Assembly: GCA_023380675.1 (NCBI GenBank)
Contig: JAMCRS010000445.1
Location: 1 to 17,721 of the forward strand
From: Chloroflexota bacterium
GTDB lineage: Bacteria; Chloroflexota; Anaerolineae; UBA4142
DNA: 17,721 bases
Direction: 5' to 3'
This document shows, piece by piece, positions 8,383 through 17,721 of this stretch. Both the position numbers and the translations under genes were made by a program. Within the stretch, counting starts at the first letter, position 1. Every line of letters starts with the position of its first letter. The notes below the pieces were generated by a model. It was not told where the DNA came from. It was given only the letters and a program-made list of their open reading frames with translations, and did not search any database.

Positions 8383-8456
8383 GGCCAATGGCTGATTTCA
8401 GACGGCGCGCCGACGCGCCGGGCGTGGGTCCCGCCTTTTGTGATCAGCCATCGGCC
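8383..8456 (+). promoter_or_regulatory. Structured intercistronic element after atpA, possible attenuator
   Basis: An outer inverted repeat GGCTGAT (8390-8396) pairs perfectly with ATCAGCC (8443-8449). It can extend through GGCC 8383-8386 with GGCC 8453-8456 across a small internal loop. Inside it, CGGCGCG (8403-8409) pairs with CGCGCCG (8414-8420) around CCGA. A short GGCG/CGCC stem (8421-8424, 8432-8435) is followed by TTTT (8436-8439). The fold could be a three-way junction or, in the alternative, a weak terminator. It lies between the atpA stop and the lipoprotein start, so it could tune read-through or mRNA processing. The pairing is seen in the sequence; the role is inferred. Confidence 0.5.
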
Positions 8457-8471
8457 GCACACGGAGATGTT

Positions 8472-9212
8472 GTGAAGATGATGAAGTGGACGTGGGTAAT
8501 GGCCCTGGCGGCTACGGCTGCGACGCTTGGCGCATGCAGCGTGCTCCCGAGCCAGCAGACGGCGGTCCCGACACGCTCGGCGACGCAGACTCCCTGGCTG
8601 GTCTACGTGCCGGTGACTACGACGCCCGAGCCGGCGACGATCACACCGCTGCCGACCGTCACGTCGCCGGTGCCGACCAAGGCGCCGACGCGGGTCGTTC
8701 CGACCCGGCCGCCGGCGACCAAAGCGGCGCCAACCGCCGTGCCGGTTGCCGCCGCTCCAACGAATACACCTGTGCCCGCCTGTGACATTGGAACCGTCGT
8801 ACCGACATTCCCGGAGGACGGTGCGCCCCGCAATACGCGTGCGGACGGGACCGGCGGCTCGGCCATCATTTTCAAATGGACGCCCCCGTCTTCGCTCTCC
8901 TCCGAGACCGATCCTCACGTTGGATACATGCTGAACATGGAGTCCAAGCGAGGGGGTCAGCACGTGAACGGCGCCGTGCTTTACATTTCTGCCAACAGCT
9001 TTCTCACCGCGGGTCAGCAGGTCGTCTTCGACGGCCGTGCGACCTCGAGCCTTGCCGCCGGCGACAATGCCGTCGTCAATTGGACCGTCACCATCGTCAA
9101 GACAAGTGGCGGCTTTAACGATTCCGATCCGACGGTCAGGCCGCCGGACTTGATCAACTGCGGCGCTCCCAGTCAGACGATGGGGGTCCAGTTGTTGGTC
9201 TCCGGTGGTTAG
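8472..9212 (+). CDS. Lipoprotein with Thr/Pro linker and beta-rich C-terminal domain (first of a pair)
   Basis: Not recognised as a named family. From GTG 8472 (GGAG at 8463-8466) the protein is 246 aa. It has a short positive N-terminus, a hydrophobic stretch and a lipobox LGAC with C22 as the lipidated cysteine, so it should be anchored on the outer face of the cytoplasmic membrane. Residues 23-103 form a Thr/Pro/Ala/Val linker (ITPLPTVTSPVPTKAPT). The C-terminal domain, about 104-246, has FKW and VVNWTVTIV strands like an Ig/FnIII-type sandwich, with C104 and C230 as a possible disulfide. It ends QLLVSGG. It lies 93 nt after atpA and 40 nt before a paralogue. The in-frame ATG at 8388 would spoil the signal peptide. 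Function is unknown; position suggests co-expression with ATP synthase. Confidence 0.8.
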   Translation: MKMMKWTWVMALAATAATLGACSVLPSQQTAVPTRSATQTPWLVYVPVTTTPEPATITPLPTVTSPVPTKAPTRVVPTRPPATKAAPTAVPVAAAPTNTPVPACDIGTVVPTFPEDGAPRNTRADGTGGSAIIFKWTPPSSLSSETDPHVGYMLNMESKRGGQHVNGAVLYISANSFLTAGQQVVFDGRATSSLAAGDNAVVNWTVTIVKTSGGFNDSDPTVRPPDLINCGAPSQTMGVQLLVSGG

Positions 9213-9252
9213 TGCCCAAAATGTCGCACGTAGCTCACACGGAAGGATGGCA

Positions 9253-10035
9253 ATGAACAAGAATCTCTTCGCCCTGGTTGTCGCAGGCTTGGTCGTAGCG
9301 ATAGCGGCATCTGGCTGCGGATCGGTTTCACCGACTCCGCCACCCACCCAGCCGCCAATTCAAATTACGGTCATCGTTACGGCCACGCCGCCGCCGGCGA
9401 CGGACACGCCGGCCGCTCCTTCGATCACGCCGCTGCCCACGATCAATCCTGAGGCAACGGTGGTGGTCGATACCCCCACCAAAGTAGCGGTTGCTCTGAA
9501 CACGCCGAAACCCGCCGCTACGAAAAAACCGACCGTTCCGGCAGCGACCGAGACGCCCACAGCGGCTCCGCTAACGCTTCCCGCCCCGAAGCTAGTGCGG
9601 CCGAACTTTAATCCCGACCTCAACCAGAAGGACGAACGTCACTCGCCGTCGGATGCCCTGGTGTTCGAGTGGGAGTCCATCTCCCCACTGGCGACCGGTG
9701 TCTGCTACATGGTCCGTGTCGATTTCGTACCGACCAACTCGGCGGGCGGGACCGGCGACCAGTTCTTGCAGTGCGATCCCAACGAGACTCAGAAAGCGCA
9801 AGCACAGACCGTACGCTTTACTTTGTATCAGCCGGGGCATACCGGACCCAACTATTCCGGGCTCCTTCCCAATCCGTCCACCGACTTGTGGGTCAAATGG
9901 TCGGTAACTGTCGTTACGGACGTGGGTCCAACCGCCGAAGGCGGAGCGGTCGACCCGACGACGGGCACCCGTCACCAAATCGTTCCGCAGAGCCCCAAGA
10001 GCGATACGTTCCAATTTCTGCTCAAGGGCGGATAA
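9253..10035 (+). CDS. Lipoprotein with Thr/Pro linker and beta-rich C-terminal domain (second of a pair)
   Basis: Not recognised as a named family. From ATG 9253 (GGAAGGA at 9241-9247) the protein is 260 aa. A signal peptide ends in lipobox ASGC with C22 lipidated. A Thr/Pro/Ala linker spans about 25-112. The C-terminal domain, about 113-260, contains LVFEW, CYMVRVDF and VKWSVTVV strands and ends QFLLKGG. These parallel the first lipoprotein (IIFKW, GYMLNME, VNWTVTIV, QLLVSGG), as does the linker motif SITPLPT, so the two are diverged paralogues. C151 and C174 could form a disulfide. The stop is 16 nt before atpG, which has a TTG start, so the two may be translationally linked. In-frame ATGs at 9205 and 9247 are less likely starts. 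Function is unknown. Confidence 0.8.
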   Translation: MNKNLFALVVAGLVVAIAASGCGSVSPTPPPTQPPIQITVIVTATPPPATDTPAAPSITPLPTINPEATVVVDTPTKVAVALNTPKPAATKKPTVPAATETPTAAPLTLPAPKLVRPNFNPDLNQKDERHSPSDALVFEWESISPLATGVCYMVRVDFVPTNSAGGTGDQFLQCDPNETQKAQAQTVRFTLYQPGHTGPNYSGLLPNPSTDLWVKWSVTVVTDVGPTAEGGAVDPTTGTRHQIVPQSPKSDTFQFLLKGG

Positions 10036-10051
10036 GCAGTCGAGGCCCAAT

Positions 10052-10927
10052 TTGGCATCTCCGCGCGCAATTCAACGTCGAATCAAAAGCATCCGTAACA
10101 TCGCCCAGGTGACTCGCGCGATGGAAATGGTCGCCGCGTCGAAAATGAGGCGGGCGCAGCAGGCGACGCTTGCCAGCCGGCAGTATGCAGCCAAGTCCTG
10201 GGAAATGCTCACCTATCTCGCCTCACAGCCCGGGCGGAGCAAAGTGCTGCACCCGCTCCTGGAAGAACGCCACACGATTTCGAGCGTGTTGATCGTCATG
10301 ATCACGTCTGACCGAACGCTGTGCGGCGCCTACAACGTGAATATCATCCGAGCCGCCAACGCGTTCGCGGCCGAGCAGAACAAGCCGGTCCGCTTCATCG
10401 CCATCGGGCGCCGCGGCGCGAATATCGCCGCGCGGTACGGCAAGGACATCGTGGCCGAGTTCAACGGCCTCAGCGAGCGGCCGACCGTAAACGACGTGGG
10501 CCCGATCGGCAAGGTCGCGATCACCGAATTCGTGGAGCGACGGGCGGACCAGGTGTTTCTCGCCTATACCGACTACGTGAACACGCTGGTGCAGCGGCCG
10601 ATGATCCAGCAGCTGCTGCCGATCCAGCCGGCGCAGGAGCGAGAAGGCACCGGCAGCGCGGTCTATCTCTACGAGCCCGATCCGGAGACGATTCTGGCGA
10701 CGGTGCTGCCCCGATTTACCGAGCTGCAGATCTACCAGGCTTTGCTCGAATCCGTGGCAAGCGAGTGGGCGTCACGCATGGTTGCGATGCGGAATGCGAC
10801 GGAGAACGCTCGCGATTTGATCGGAGACCTGACGCTGGCAATGAATAAGGCACGCCAGGCGAGCATCACGAAAGAGATGCTGGAGATCTCGGGCGGTGCC
10901 GAAGCTCAGCGAATCGCGCGCGCCTAG
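10052..10927 (+). CDS. atpG: F1Fo ATP synthase subunit gamma
   Basis: Central rotor shaft of F1, 291 aa. The N-terminal helix AIQRRIKSIRNIAQVTRAME and the following MVAASKMRRAQ are diagnostic, as is MITSDRTLCGAYNVN in the Rossmann-like domain (family usual: SDRGLCG). The C-terminal helix ends NKARQASITKEMLEISGGAE, also typical. Start is TTG 10052 with GAGG at 10042-10045, 6 nt upstream; the MASPRAIQRR start matches the family, so a later start would delete conserved residues. It sits directly behind the lipoprotein pair instead of behind atpA. A 110-nt gap with small hairpins separates it from atpD. Confidence 0.95.
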   Translation: MASPRAIQRRIKSIRNIAQVTRAMEMVAASKMRRAQQATLASRQYAAKSWEMLTYLASQPGRSKVLHPLLEERHTISSVLIVMITSDRTLCGAYNVNIIRAANAFAAEQNKPVRFIAIGRRGANIAARYGKDIVAEFNGLSERPTVNDVGPIGKVAITEFVERRADQVFLAYTDYVNTLVQRPMIQQLLPIQPAQEREGTGSAVYLYEPDPETILATVLPRFTELQIYQALLESVASEWASRMVAMRNATENARDLIGDLTLAMNKARQASITKEMLEISGGAEAQRIARA

Positions 10928-11009
10928 GGCGCTCTGCACGAAGCGCGGCGCGCCAGCCGGGCCGCGCGGGGCACCCTTGGGACGATCGCAGCACGTTGTT
11001 TCCACACGT

Positions 11010-12435
<1,426 letters not shown>

Positions 12436-12468
12436 CGTCCCGCGATCCGAATCCAAGGTCACACTCGA

Positions 12469-12909
12469 ATGCCCAAGATCAAACTAGAGATCGTCACGGT
12501 CGAACGACCGATGTTGAGCGAAGAGGTCGACTACATTAGCGCGCCGGGCGTGGACGGCGTGCTCGGAATCCTTCCGCGCCACGCTCCGCTCGTCACCGCG
12601 CTGACGGTAGGCGAATTGCGTTACCAACAGGACGGAGAGGAACACTCGTTTGCGATCGGCGGCGGGTTTATGGAAGTCCGGCCGGATCACGTCACCGTGC
12701 TAGCCGATACGGCCGAGCACGCCGAGGAGATCGACGAGATGCGGGCGGAGCAGGCACGGGAACGGGCGCGCCTCCTGCTGCAAGACAAGCCGAGGAGCGA
12801 GGTGGAGTTTGTGCAACTCGAACAATCGCTGCGGCGCGCGGAATTGAGGCTGCGCGTGGCCAAACGCAAGCGCGGCAGCCGACGGACACCGAATACTGGG
12901 GAAGACTAG
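12469..12909 (+). CDS. atpC: F1Fo ATP synthase subunit epsilon
   Basis: Rotor and regulatory subunit, 146 aa. The N-terminal beta-sandwich runs from KLEIVTVERPMLSEEVDYIS through GILPRHAPLVTAL and FAIGGGFMEVRPDHVTVLAD. A C-terminal helical pair (about 88-135) is rich in Glu, Arg and Ala. This arm can insert into F1 and inhibit ATP hydrolysis in other bacteria, and here it is of full length. The basic tail KRKRGSRRTPNTGED is somewhat longer than usual. The ribosome binding site is weak (AAGGTC at 12455-12460). The TAG stop is followed with no gap by the ATG of mreB. Confidence 0.93.
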   Translation: MPKIKLEIVTVERPMLSEEVDYISAPGVDGVLGILPRHAPLVTALTVGELRYQQDGEEHSFAIGGGFMEVRPDHVTVLADTAEHAEEIDEMRAEQARERARLLLQDKPRSEVEFVQLEQSLRRAELRLRVAKRKRGSRRTPNTGED

Positions 12910-13929
12910 ATGCCGCTGTTTGTTCGTCGAATCGGGATCGACCTGGGAACGGTCAACGTGCTCGTATACGTGAGTGGGCGAGGGCTCGTGTTGTCGGAAC
13001 CCTCGCTCGTCGCGCTGGCGCTGTCTGACGCCAAGATCGTCGCGTTGGGCGAAGAGGCCCGGGCGATGCTCGGCCGGACGCCGGAGAGCATCGAGGTCAT
13101 GCGGCCGATGCGCGACGGAGTCATCGCCGACTATATGGTCACGGAGGCGATGCTCAAGTACTTTATTTTCAAGGTGTGCGGCCGCTTGCAGATGATGCTC
13201 GGCGGCAAGCCGGATATTTCGATCAGCGTTCCGGTGGGTGTGACGAGCGTCGAAGAGCGCGCGGTGCACGACGCCGCGATCGCCGCCGGCGGCCGCTCGG
13301 CGCACCTGGTGCCGGAACCGTTCGCGGCGGCTCTCGGGGCCGGTCTCCCCATTCACACTCCCACCGGCAATATGATCGTCGACGTAGGCGGCGGGGCGAG
13401 TGAAGCGGCGGTCATTTCGATGAACGGAATGGTCGTATCGAGCTCGGTTCGCGTCGCCGGACTGAAGATCGACGAGTCGATCGCGACCTATGTTCGCAAG
13501 AAGTATAATTTGATGATCGGAGAGCAAACCGCGGAAGATATCAAAATCCAGATCGGAAGCGCTCTTCCGCTCGCCGAGGAGATGGTGCTGGAAGTGCGCG
13601 GCCGCGATCAGGTGGCCGGCTTACCGCGCACCATACGTGTCACGTCAAGCGAAATAACCGAAGCCATCTCGGAGCCGCTCGCCGCGATCTCGGCGGTCGT
13701 GCGCTCGGTGCTCGAGAAAACGCCGCCCGAGCTTGCCTCGGACATCATCGACCGCGGAATGGTCCTGGTCGGCGGCGGCGCGCTGCTCCGAAACATCGAT
13801 CATTTTCTCACGAAGGAGACCGGCGTCCCCTGCTTCGTGGCGGAAAACCCGATGGCGTGCGTCGCCATTGGAGCCGGCCGTGCGCTCGAGCAGATCGAGA
13901 TGCTCAAGCAAAGCATGCCTGAGCTCTAG
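12910..13929 (+). CDS. mreB: MreB-type actin-like cell-shape protein
   Basis: Actin-like ATPase that forms membrane-bound filaments directing lateral wall synthesis. The 339-aa protein has phosphate-1 motif [12 protein letters not shown] (9-20; family usual GTANTLVY), the likely catalytic Glu E136 in [14 protein letters not shown], phosphate-2 [13 protein letters not shown] (158-170), [20 protein letters not shown] (181-200), and the adenosine motif [12 protein letters not shown] (286-297). All nucleotide-binding motifs are kept. It could equally be an Mbl or MreBH paralogue; mreC and mreD are not in the window. ATG 12910 follows the atpC stop directly, with GGGGAAG at 12898-12904 as the ribosome site, so translation is probably coupled to atpC. 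A strong terminator follows. Confidence 0.92.
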   Translation: MPLFVRRIGIDLGTVNVLVYVSGRGLVLSEPSLVALALSDAKIVALGEEARAMLGRTPESIEVMRPMRDGVIADYMVTEAMLKYFIFKVCGRLQMMLGGKPDISISVPVGVTSVEERAVHDAAIAAGGRSAHLVPEPFAAALGAGLPIHTPTGNMIVDVGGGASEAAVISMNGMVVSSSVRVAGLKIDESIATYVRKKYNLMIGEQTAEDIKIQIGSALPLAEEMVLEVRGRDQVAGLPRTIRVTSSEITEAISEPLAAISAVVRSVLEKTPPELASDIIDRGMVLVGGGALLRNIDHFLTKETGVPCFVAENPMACVAIGAGRALEQIEMLKQSMPEL

Positions 13930-13940
13930 GACCGTGCGAG

Positions 13941-13986
13941 AACGAGCGAGCGCCGCGGGGATGTCCCCGCGGCGCTCGCTCGTTTT
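13941..13986 (+). terminator. Perfect 21-bp intrinsic terminator closing the atp-mreB operon
   Basis: The arm at 13941-13961 is perfectly complementary to 13964-13984, a GC-rich 21-bp inverted repeat with the centre GGGGATGTCCCC. A run of four T lies at 13983-13986. It starts 12 nt after the mreB stop and lies 18 nt from the end of the convergent rex gene. The minus-strand side has only a poor T-tract, so it may also slow rex transcription but is best suited to the plus strand. Confidence 0.92.
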
Positions 13987-14003
13987 GAATTCAGGGGCAG
14001 CCG

Positions 14004-14612
14004 CTAGAGATAGTACGTCATCGTCTGAAGGCCGACCACCGGGTCAATGTGGAACACGCGCACGCCGGCCGGCACGTTGAGGGTGATCGGCGCATAGTTC
14101 AGGATCGCCGTAATGCCAAGCTCGACGAGCTGGGCGGCGACACGGGGTGCGGCCTCGGGTGGTACCGCGATAACGGCAGTCCTGATCCTCCGCTCGTGGA
14201 CGAAGCGAGGCAGGTCCGACACGTTCTCCACTTTGAGATCTCCGATCATGGTACCAATCTTCCTGACTGCGTTGTCGAAGATGGCGACCAGACGGAAGCC
14301 GTGAGCGACAAAGCCTTGATAGTGAGCCAGCGCGGTCCCCAGATCCCCTGCTCCGATCAACACGAACTCCCAGACCCGATCGACGTGAAGGATCTGGCGC
14401 AATTGGGTCTCGAGGTACTCGATGTTGTAGCCAGTCCCCTGTTTTCCAAAGCCGGAGGGGTCCTTTCGAATCTGTGCGGACGAGAGCCCAAGACGCTCCG
14501 CCAGCTCCTGAGAGGACGTCACGTCTTTACCCTCTTTCTTCAGGAAATCCAGCGTCCGCAAATAGAGTGGCAATCGGCCCACGACGATTTCCGGGACTTG
14601 ATCATGTGTCAT
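14004..14612 (-). CDS. rex: Redox-sensing transcriptional repressor Rex
   Basis: Dimeric repressor that binds DNA when NADH/NAD+ is low and lets go when NADH binds. It commonly controls fermentative and respiratory genes and often itself. The 202-aa protein has an N-terminal winged helix (about 5-80; [35 protein letters not shown]) and a C-terminal Rossmann fold with GAGDLG (87-92), then [12 protein letters not shown] and LNYAPI. The helix-to-wing segment reads [15 protein letters not shown]. The usual form has three more residues (as in [15 protein letters not shown]), so a small in-frame deletion is likely. The ATG has GAGGAG 7 nt upstream (plus-strand 14620-14625). It is transcribed toward mreB and away from obg. 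Confidence 0.95.
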   Translation of the reverse strand: MTHDQVPEIVVGRLPLYLRTLDFLKKEGKDVTSSQELAERLGLSSAQIRKDPSGFGKQGTGYNIEYLETQLRQILHVDRVWEFVLIGAGDLGTALAHYQGFVAHGFRLVAIFDNAVRKIGTMIGDLKVENVSDLPRFVHERRIRTAVIAVPPEAAPRVAAQLVELGITAILNYAPITLNVPAGVRVFHIDPVVGLQTMTYYL

Positions 14613-14632
14613 CGCTTAGCTCCTCACCTTCT

Positions 14633-14650
14633 TTGTGAAATCGTCCGCGA
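14633..14650. promoter_or_regulatory. Candidate Rex operator overlapping the rex start site
   Basis: The 18-bp stretch TTGTGAAATCGTCCGCGA compares with the known Rex operator pattern TTGTGAA-N4-TTCACAA. The left half matches 7 of 7, the right half only 4 of 7. It covers the predicted rex transcription start near 14649 and lies 21-38 nt upstream of the rex ATG, where an autoregulatory site would be expected. The weak right half makes this tentative. Confidence 0.35.
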
Positions 14651-14655
14651 TACCT

Positions 14656-14684
14656 ATCATAACATAAATCCACGCCAATGTAAA
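14656..14684 (-). promoter_or_regulatory. Predicted rex promoter
   Basis: Read on the minus strand, -35 TTTACA (14684 to 14679) and -10 TATGAT (14661 to 14656) are separated by exactly 17 nt. The predicted start is near 14649, which gives a leader of about 37 nt. Its -35 box directly abuts that of the divergent obg promoter. Confidence 0.65.
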
Positions 14685-15996
<1,312 letters not shown>

Positions 15997-16108
15997 CCGG
16001 TTCCGGACAGCCCGCCGCGGCACCCGATACGCCGGGAGCGGACCGTTTTCGTCGAGAGACTCGCGCGGCCCCCAGGCGTCAAACCACACGACAACGGGGT
16101 ACCGCCAC

Positions 16109-16753
16109 GTGACGGCTGGAACGGAGACACAGAAACAACGCACTGCAATCGGAGTCTTGGGCGGCACGTTCGATCCGCCCCACAACGGCCATCTCGCGAT
16201 CGCGATGGAGGCGCTCGGTCATCTCGGTCTTGCCCAGGTGCTCTTTGCGCCGGCGCGTCAGCCCCCTCACAAGGCAGGGCACGCGATCACTCCGATCGAA
16301 CACCGGCTGAGAATGGTCGAACTCGCCATTGGACAGTCGCCGCGGCTGGCGCTCTCACGCGTGGACGTCGATCGCGAACCGCCCACTTTTTCCGCCGACA
16401 CGATGCGGCTGCTGAACGAGTCGTTCGGTCCGCAGACAGAGCTATACTTTATCATGGGGCTCGACTCGCTCGCGAGCATCCTGAACTGGCACGCGCCGGA
16501 TCAGCTGATTCGTGAGTGCCGGTTAGCGGTCTTTTACCGGCCGGGTTTTATTGCCGATTTGGATTCGCTCGAGGCGCGTTTGCCTGGGCTGCGCGCACGG
16601 CTAACCATCATGCCGTCGCCCAATCTCGACATCTCTGCGACTGAGATCCAGCGGCGCATAGGCGCCGGCGAGTCCATTGCGCAGATGGTGCCGCCGCTCG
16701 TCGCCCGGTACATCGGCGACCACGGTCTGTATCAAAACAGCCCTGGGCTCTGA
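16109..16753 (+). CDS. nadD: Nicotinate-nucleotide adenylyltransferase
   Basis: Joins ATP and nicotinate mononucleotide to form deamido-NAD, the step before NAD synthetase. From GTG 16109 the protein is 214 aa, close to the usual size of about 200. It has the nucleotidyltransferase motif GGTFDPPHNGHL (18-29), the GLDSL segment (117-121), and the C-terminal ISATEIQRR (175-183) that contacts ATP. The start is the weak point. There is no good ribosome binding site at GTG 16109, but the longer in-frame reading from 15893 overlaps obg and adds non-conserved residues. In E. coli-type order obg and nadD are apart, but here they form a likely unit. The 89 nt after it (16754-16842) show no terminator or promoter that I can support. 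Confidence 0.93.
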   Translation: MTAGTETQKQRTAIGVLGGTFDPPHNGHLAIAMEALGHLGLAQVLFAPARQPPHKAGHAITPIEHRLRMVELAIGQSPRLALSRVDVDREPPTFSADTMRLLNESFGPQTELYFIMGLDSLASILNWHAPDQLIRECRLAVFYRPGFIADLDSLEARLPGLRARLTIMPSPNLDISATEIQRRIGAGESIAQMVPPLVARYIGDHGLYQNSPGL

Positions 16754-16842
16754 CGCGGCACTGCATCAACTATTTCCAGTGTTCAGGCCGCCGTGATGCC
16801 TCAGGTGTGGGGTCATGATCAGCGGGCACTGGGGAGCTGCCT

Positions 16843-17721
16843 ATGACACAGGGCCAGACGGAGCAAAGTCCGCCGAGCGACCGGCCTTATGATTCCTCGC
16901 CGGGAATTGGATCGCGCCCGGTGGGGGACAGTGCGCCTCTCCCGGAATACGAGGGTTCGATCGAAACCTTGGATGGCGAGTCGCTGCCTCCCGTTTCCGA
17001 TCTGCTAGAGTCGATCCTCGAACACGCCGCCGGGCTCGTCCACGCGGACAAGTGCCAGCTCTTCCTCACGCAAGCGGACGGTCGGTCGTTACGCCTCGCC
17101 GCCGCTCGAAATTTCCCCAAGACATCCAGTGTCGCAATAAGCGTTGGCGAAGGGCTCGCCGGTCGGGTCGCGTCGAGCGGGCAAGCAATTTCGTACAGCG
17201 GAGAACGGCAAGCTGAAACGGCGACGGACGTGGACGTCGAAGGTCCATTCCGTTGCATGGGCGTGCCTATGATCGCGCGCGGACGAGTGCTTGGCGTTCT
17301 CAGCATCGTAGACGAGGAAACCAACGTGCCCTTCGAACCGGACCAAGTCCTGGCCGTTCAGCTTTTTGCCGAACAGGCGGCCATCAGCCTCGAGAACACC
17401 CAATTGCTCGCCGACGCCAAACAGCAGGCCACCCAGTTCGCCGCTCTCCTCGAAACCGCCAACGAACTCGCCGCTCAGCACAACCTGTCCAAGCTGCTTC
17501 AGACCATCCTCGACCGCGCTCGCGCGCTGCTCGGCAGCGCGGGTGGGTTCATTTACCTCTACGATTCCGAGCGTGAAGAGATGGAGCTGGTGATCGAGCA
17601 CGGAATGCCCATGCCGCTTGGCATGCGTCTGAAGCTCGACGAAGGAATGGCGGGCATGGTCGCGCGCTCGCGCCGGCCCCTGATCGTCGACGACTATCAA
17701 GCGTGGGACCGGCGCTCCGAC
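16843..17721 (+). CDS. GAF-domain sensor protein, 3' end outside the window
   Basis: An open frame with no stop codon before the end of the window, 293 codons visible. The start ATG has GGGGAG at 16831-16836, 6 nt upstream. Residues 1-48 are a polar, probably disordered head. A first GAF domain spans about 50-187 (LESILEHAAGLVHADKCQLF, VGEGLAGRVASSGQ, GVPMIARGRVLGVLSIVD, FAEQAAISLENTQL). A helical linker at about 188-212 leads into a second GAF domain from about 213 onward (LLQTILDRARALLG, LDEGMAGMVARSRRPLIVDD), cut off by the window edge. No signal peptide or membrane segment is seen, so it is cytoplasmic. The output domain is not visible; a histidine kinase, GGDEF or PP2C-type phosphatase would all be common partners. 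The ligand is unknown. Confidence 0.88.
   Translation, partial: MTQGQTEQSPPSDRPYDSSPGIGSRPVGDSAPLPEYEGSIETLDGESLPPVSDLLESILEHAAGLVHADKCQLFLTQADGRSLRLAAARNFPKTSSVAISVGEGLAGRVASSGQAISYSGERQAETATDVDVEGPFRCMGVPMIARGRVLGVLSIVDEETNVPFEPDQVLAVQLFAEQAAISLENTQLLADAKQQATQFAALLETANELAAQHNLSKLLQTILDRARALLGSAGGFIYLYDSEREEMELVIEHGMPMPLGMRLKLDEGMAGMVARSRRPLIVDDYQAWDRRSD

Noticed and set aside
8646..8770. Repeated CCGACC/CCGACG-like DNA that could be taken for a tandem repeat or array
   Set aside because: It is explained by the Thr/Pro codons of the lipoprotein linker. The units are irregular and there are no spacers, so it is not a CRISPR array.
8331..9347. Long minus-strand open frame opposite the lipoprotein region
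   Set aside because: It is Arg/Gly-rich with no recognisable domain, and it overlaps atpA and two plus-strand genes with good signal peptides and ribosome sites.

Overview
The window is a GC-rich bacterial chromosome segment with dense housekeeping gene order and no sign of phage, IS elements, CRISPR arrays or RNA genes. The organism is probably a member of the Chloroflexota. I infer this from the two lipoproteins with long Thr/Pro linkers, the style of the ATP synthase, Rex and Obg sequences, and the frequent GTG and TTG starts behind strong Shine-Dalgarno sites. No single marker proves it.

Left part (1-3940): a strong sigma-70-type promoter lies at the very edge of the window. It precedes a ~170-nt leader and the transcription termination factor gene rho, followed by a membrane-anchored LysM/M23 peptidoglycan hydrolase and a clean intrinsic terminator. 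A stand-alone gene then encodes a site-2-type intramembrane metalloprotease (M50) with C-terminal CBS-like repeats.

Centre (3956-13986): a promoter starts an ATP synthase operon with the order atpZ-like, atpB (a), atpE (c), atpF (b), atpH (delta), atpA (alpha), two lipoprotein genes, atpG (gamma), atpD (beta), atpC (epsilon), mreB. A perfect 21-bp terminator hairpin closes it. All eight F1Fo subunits are present and look intact. The c-subunit lacks the usual Na+ ligands, so the enzyme is probably proton-coupled. Two things are unusual. A pair of diverged, paralogous, surface-anchored lipoproteins sits between alpha and gamma, preceded by a structured intercistronic element. The cytoskeletal gene mreB starts on the base directly after the atpC stop codon.

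Right part (14004-17721): rex, encoding the NADH/NAD+-sensing repressor, lies on the minus strand and converges on mreB. It diverges from obg-nadD (ribosome-associated GTPase; nicotinate-nucleotide adenylyltransferase). The two divergent promoters are back to back. A partial Rex-operator-like sequence overlaps the predicted rex start site, and the obg transcript looks nearly leaderless. The window ends inside a gene for a protein with two GAF domains.

The best candidate for something undescribed is the lipoprotein pair embedded in the ATP synthase operon. It suggests an extracytoplasmic component made together with F1Fo, or a lineage-specific operon insertion. The sequence alone does not show which.
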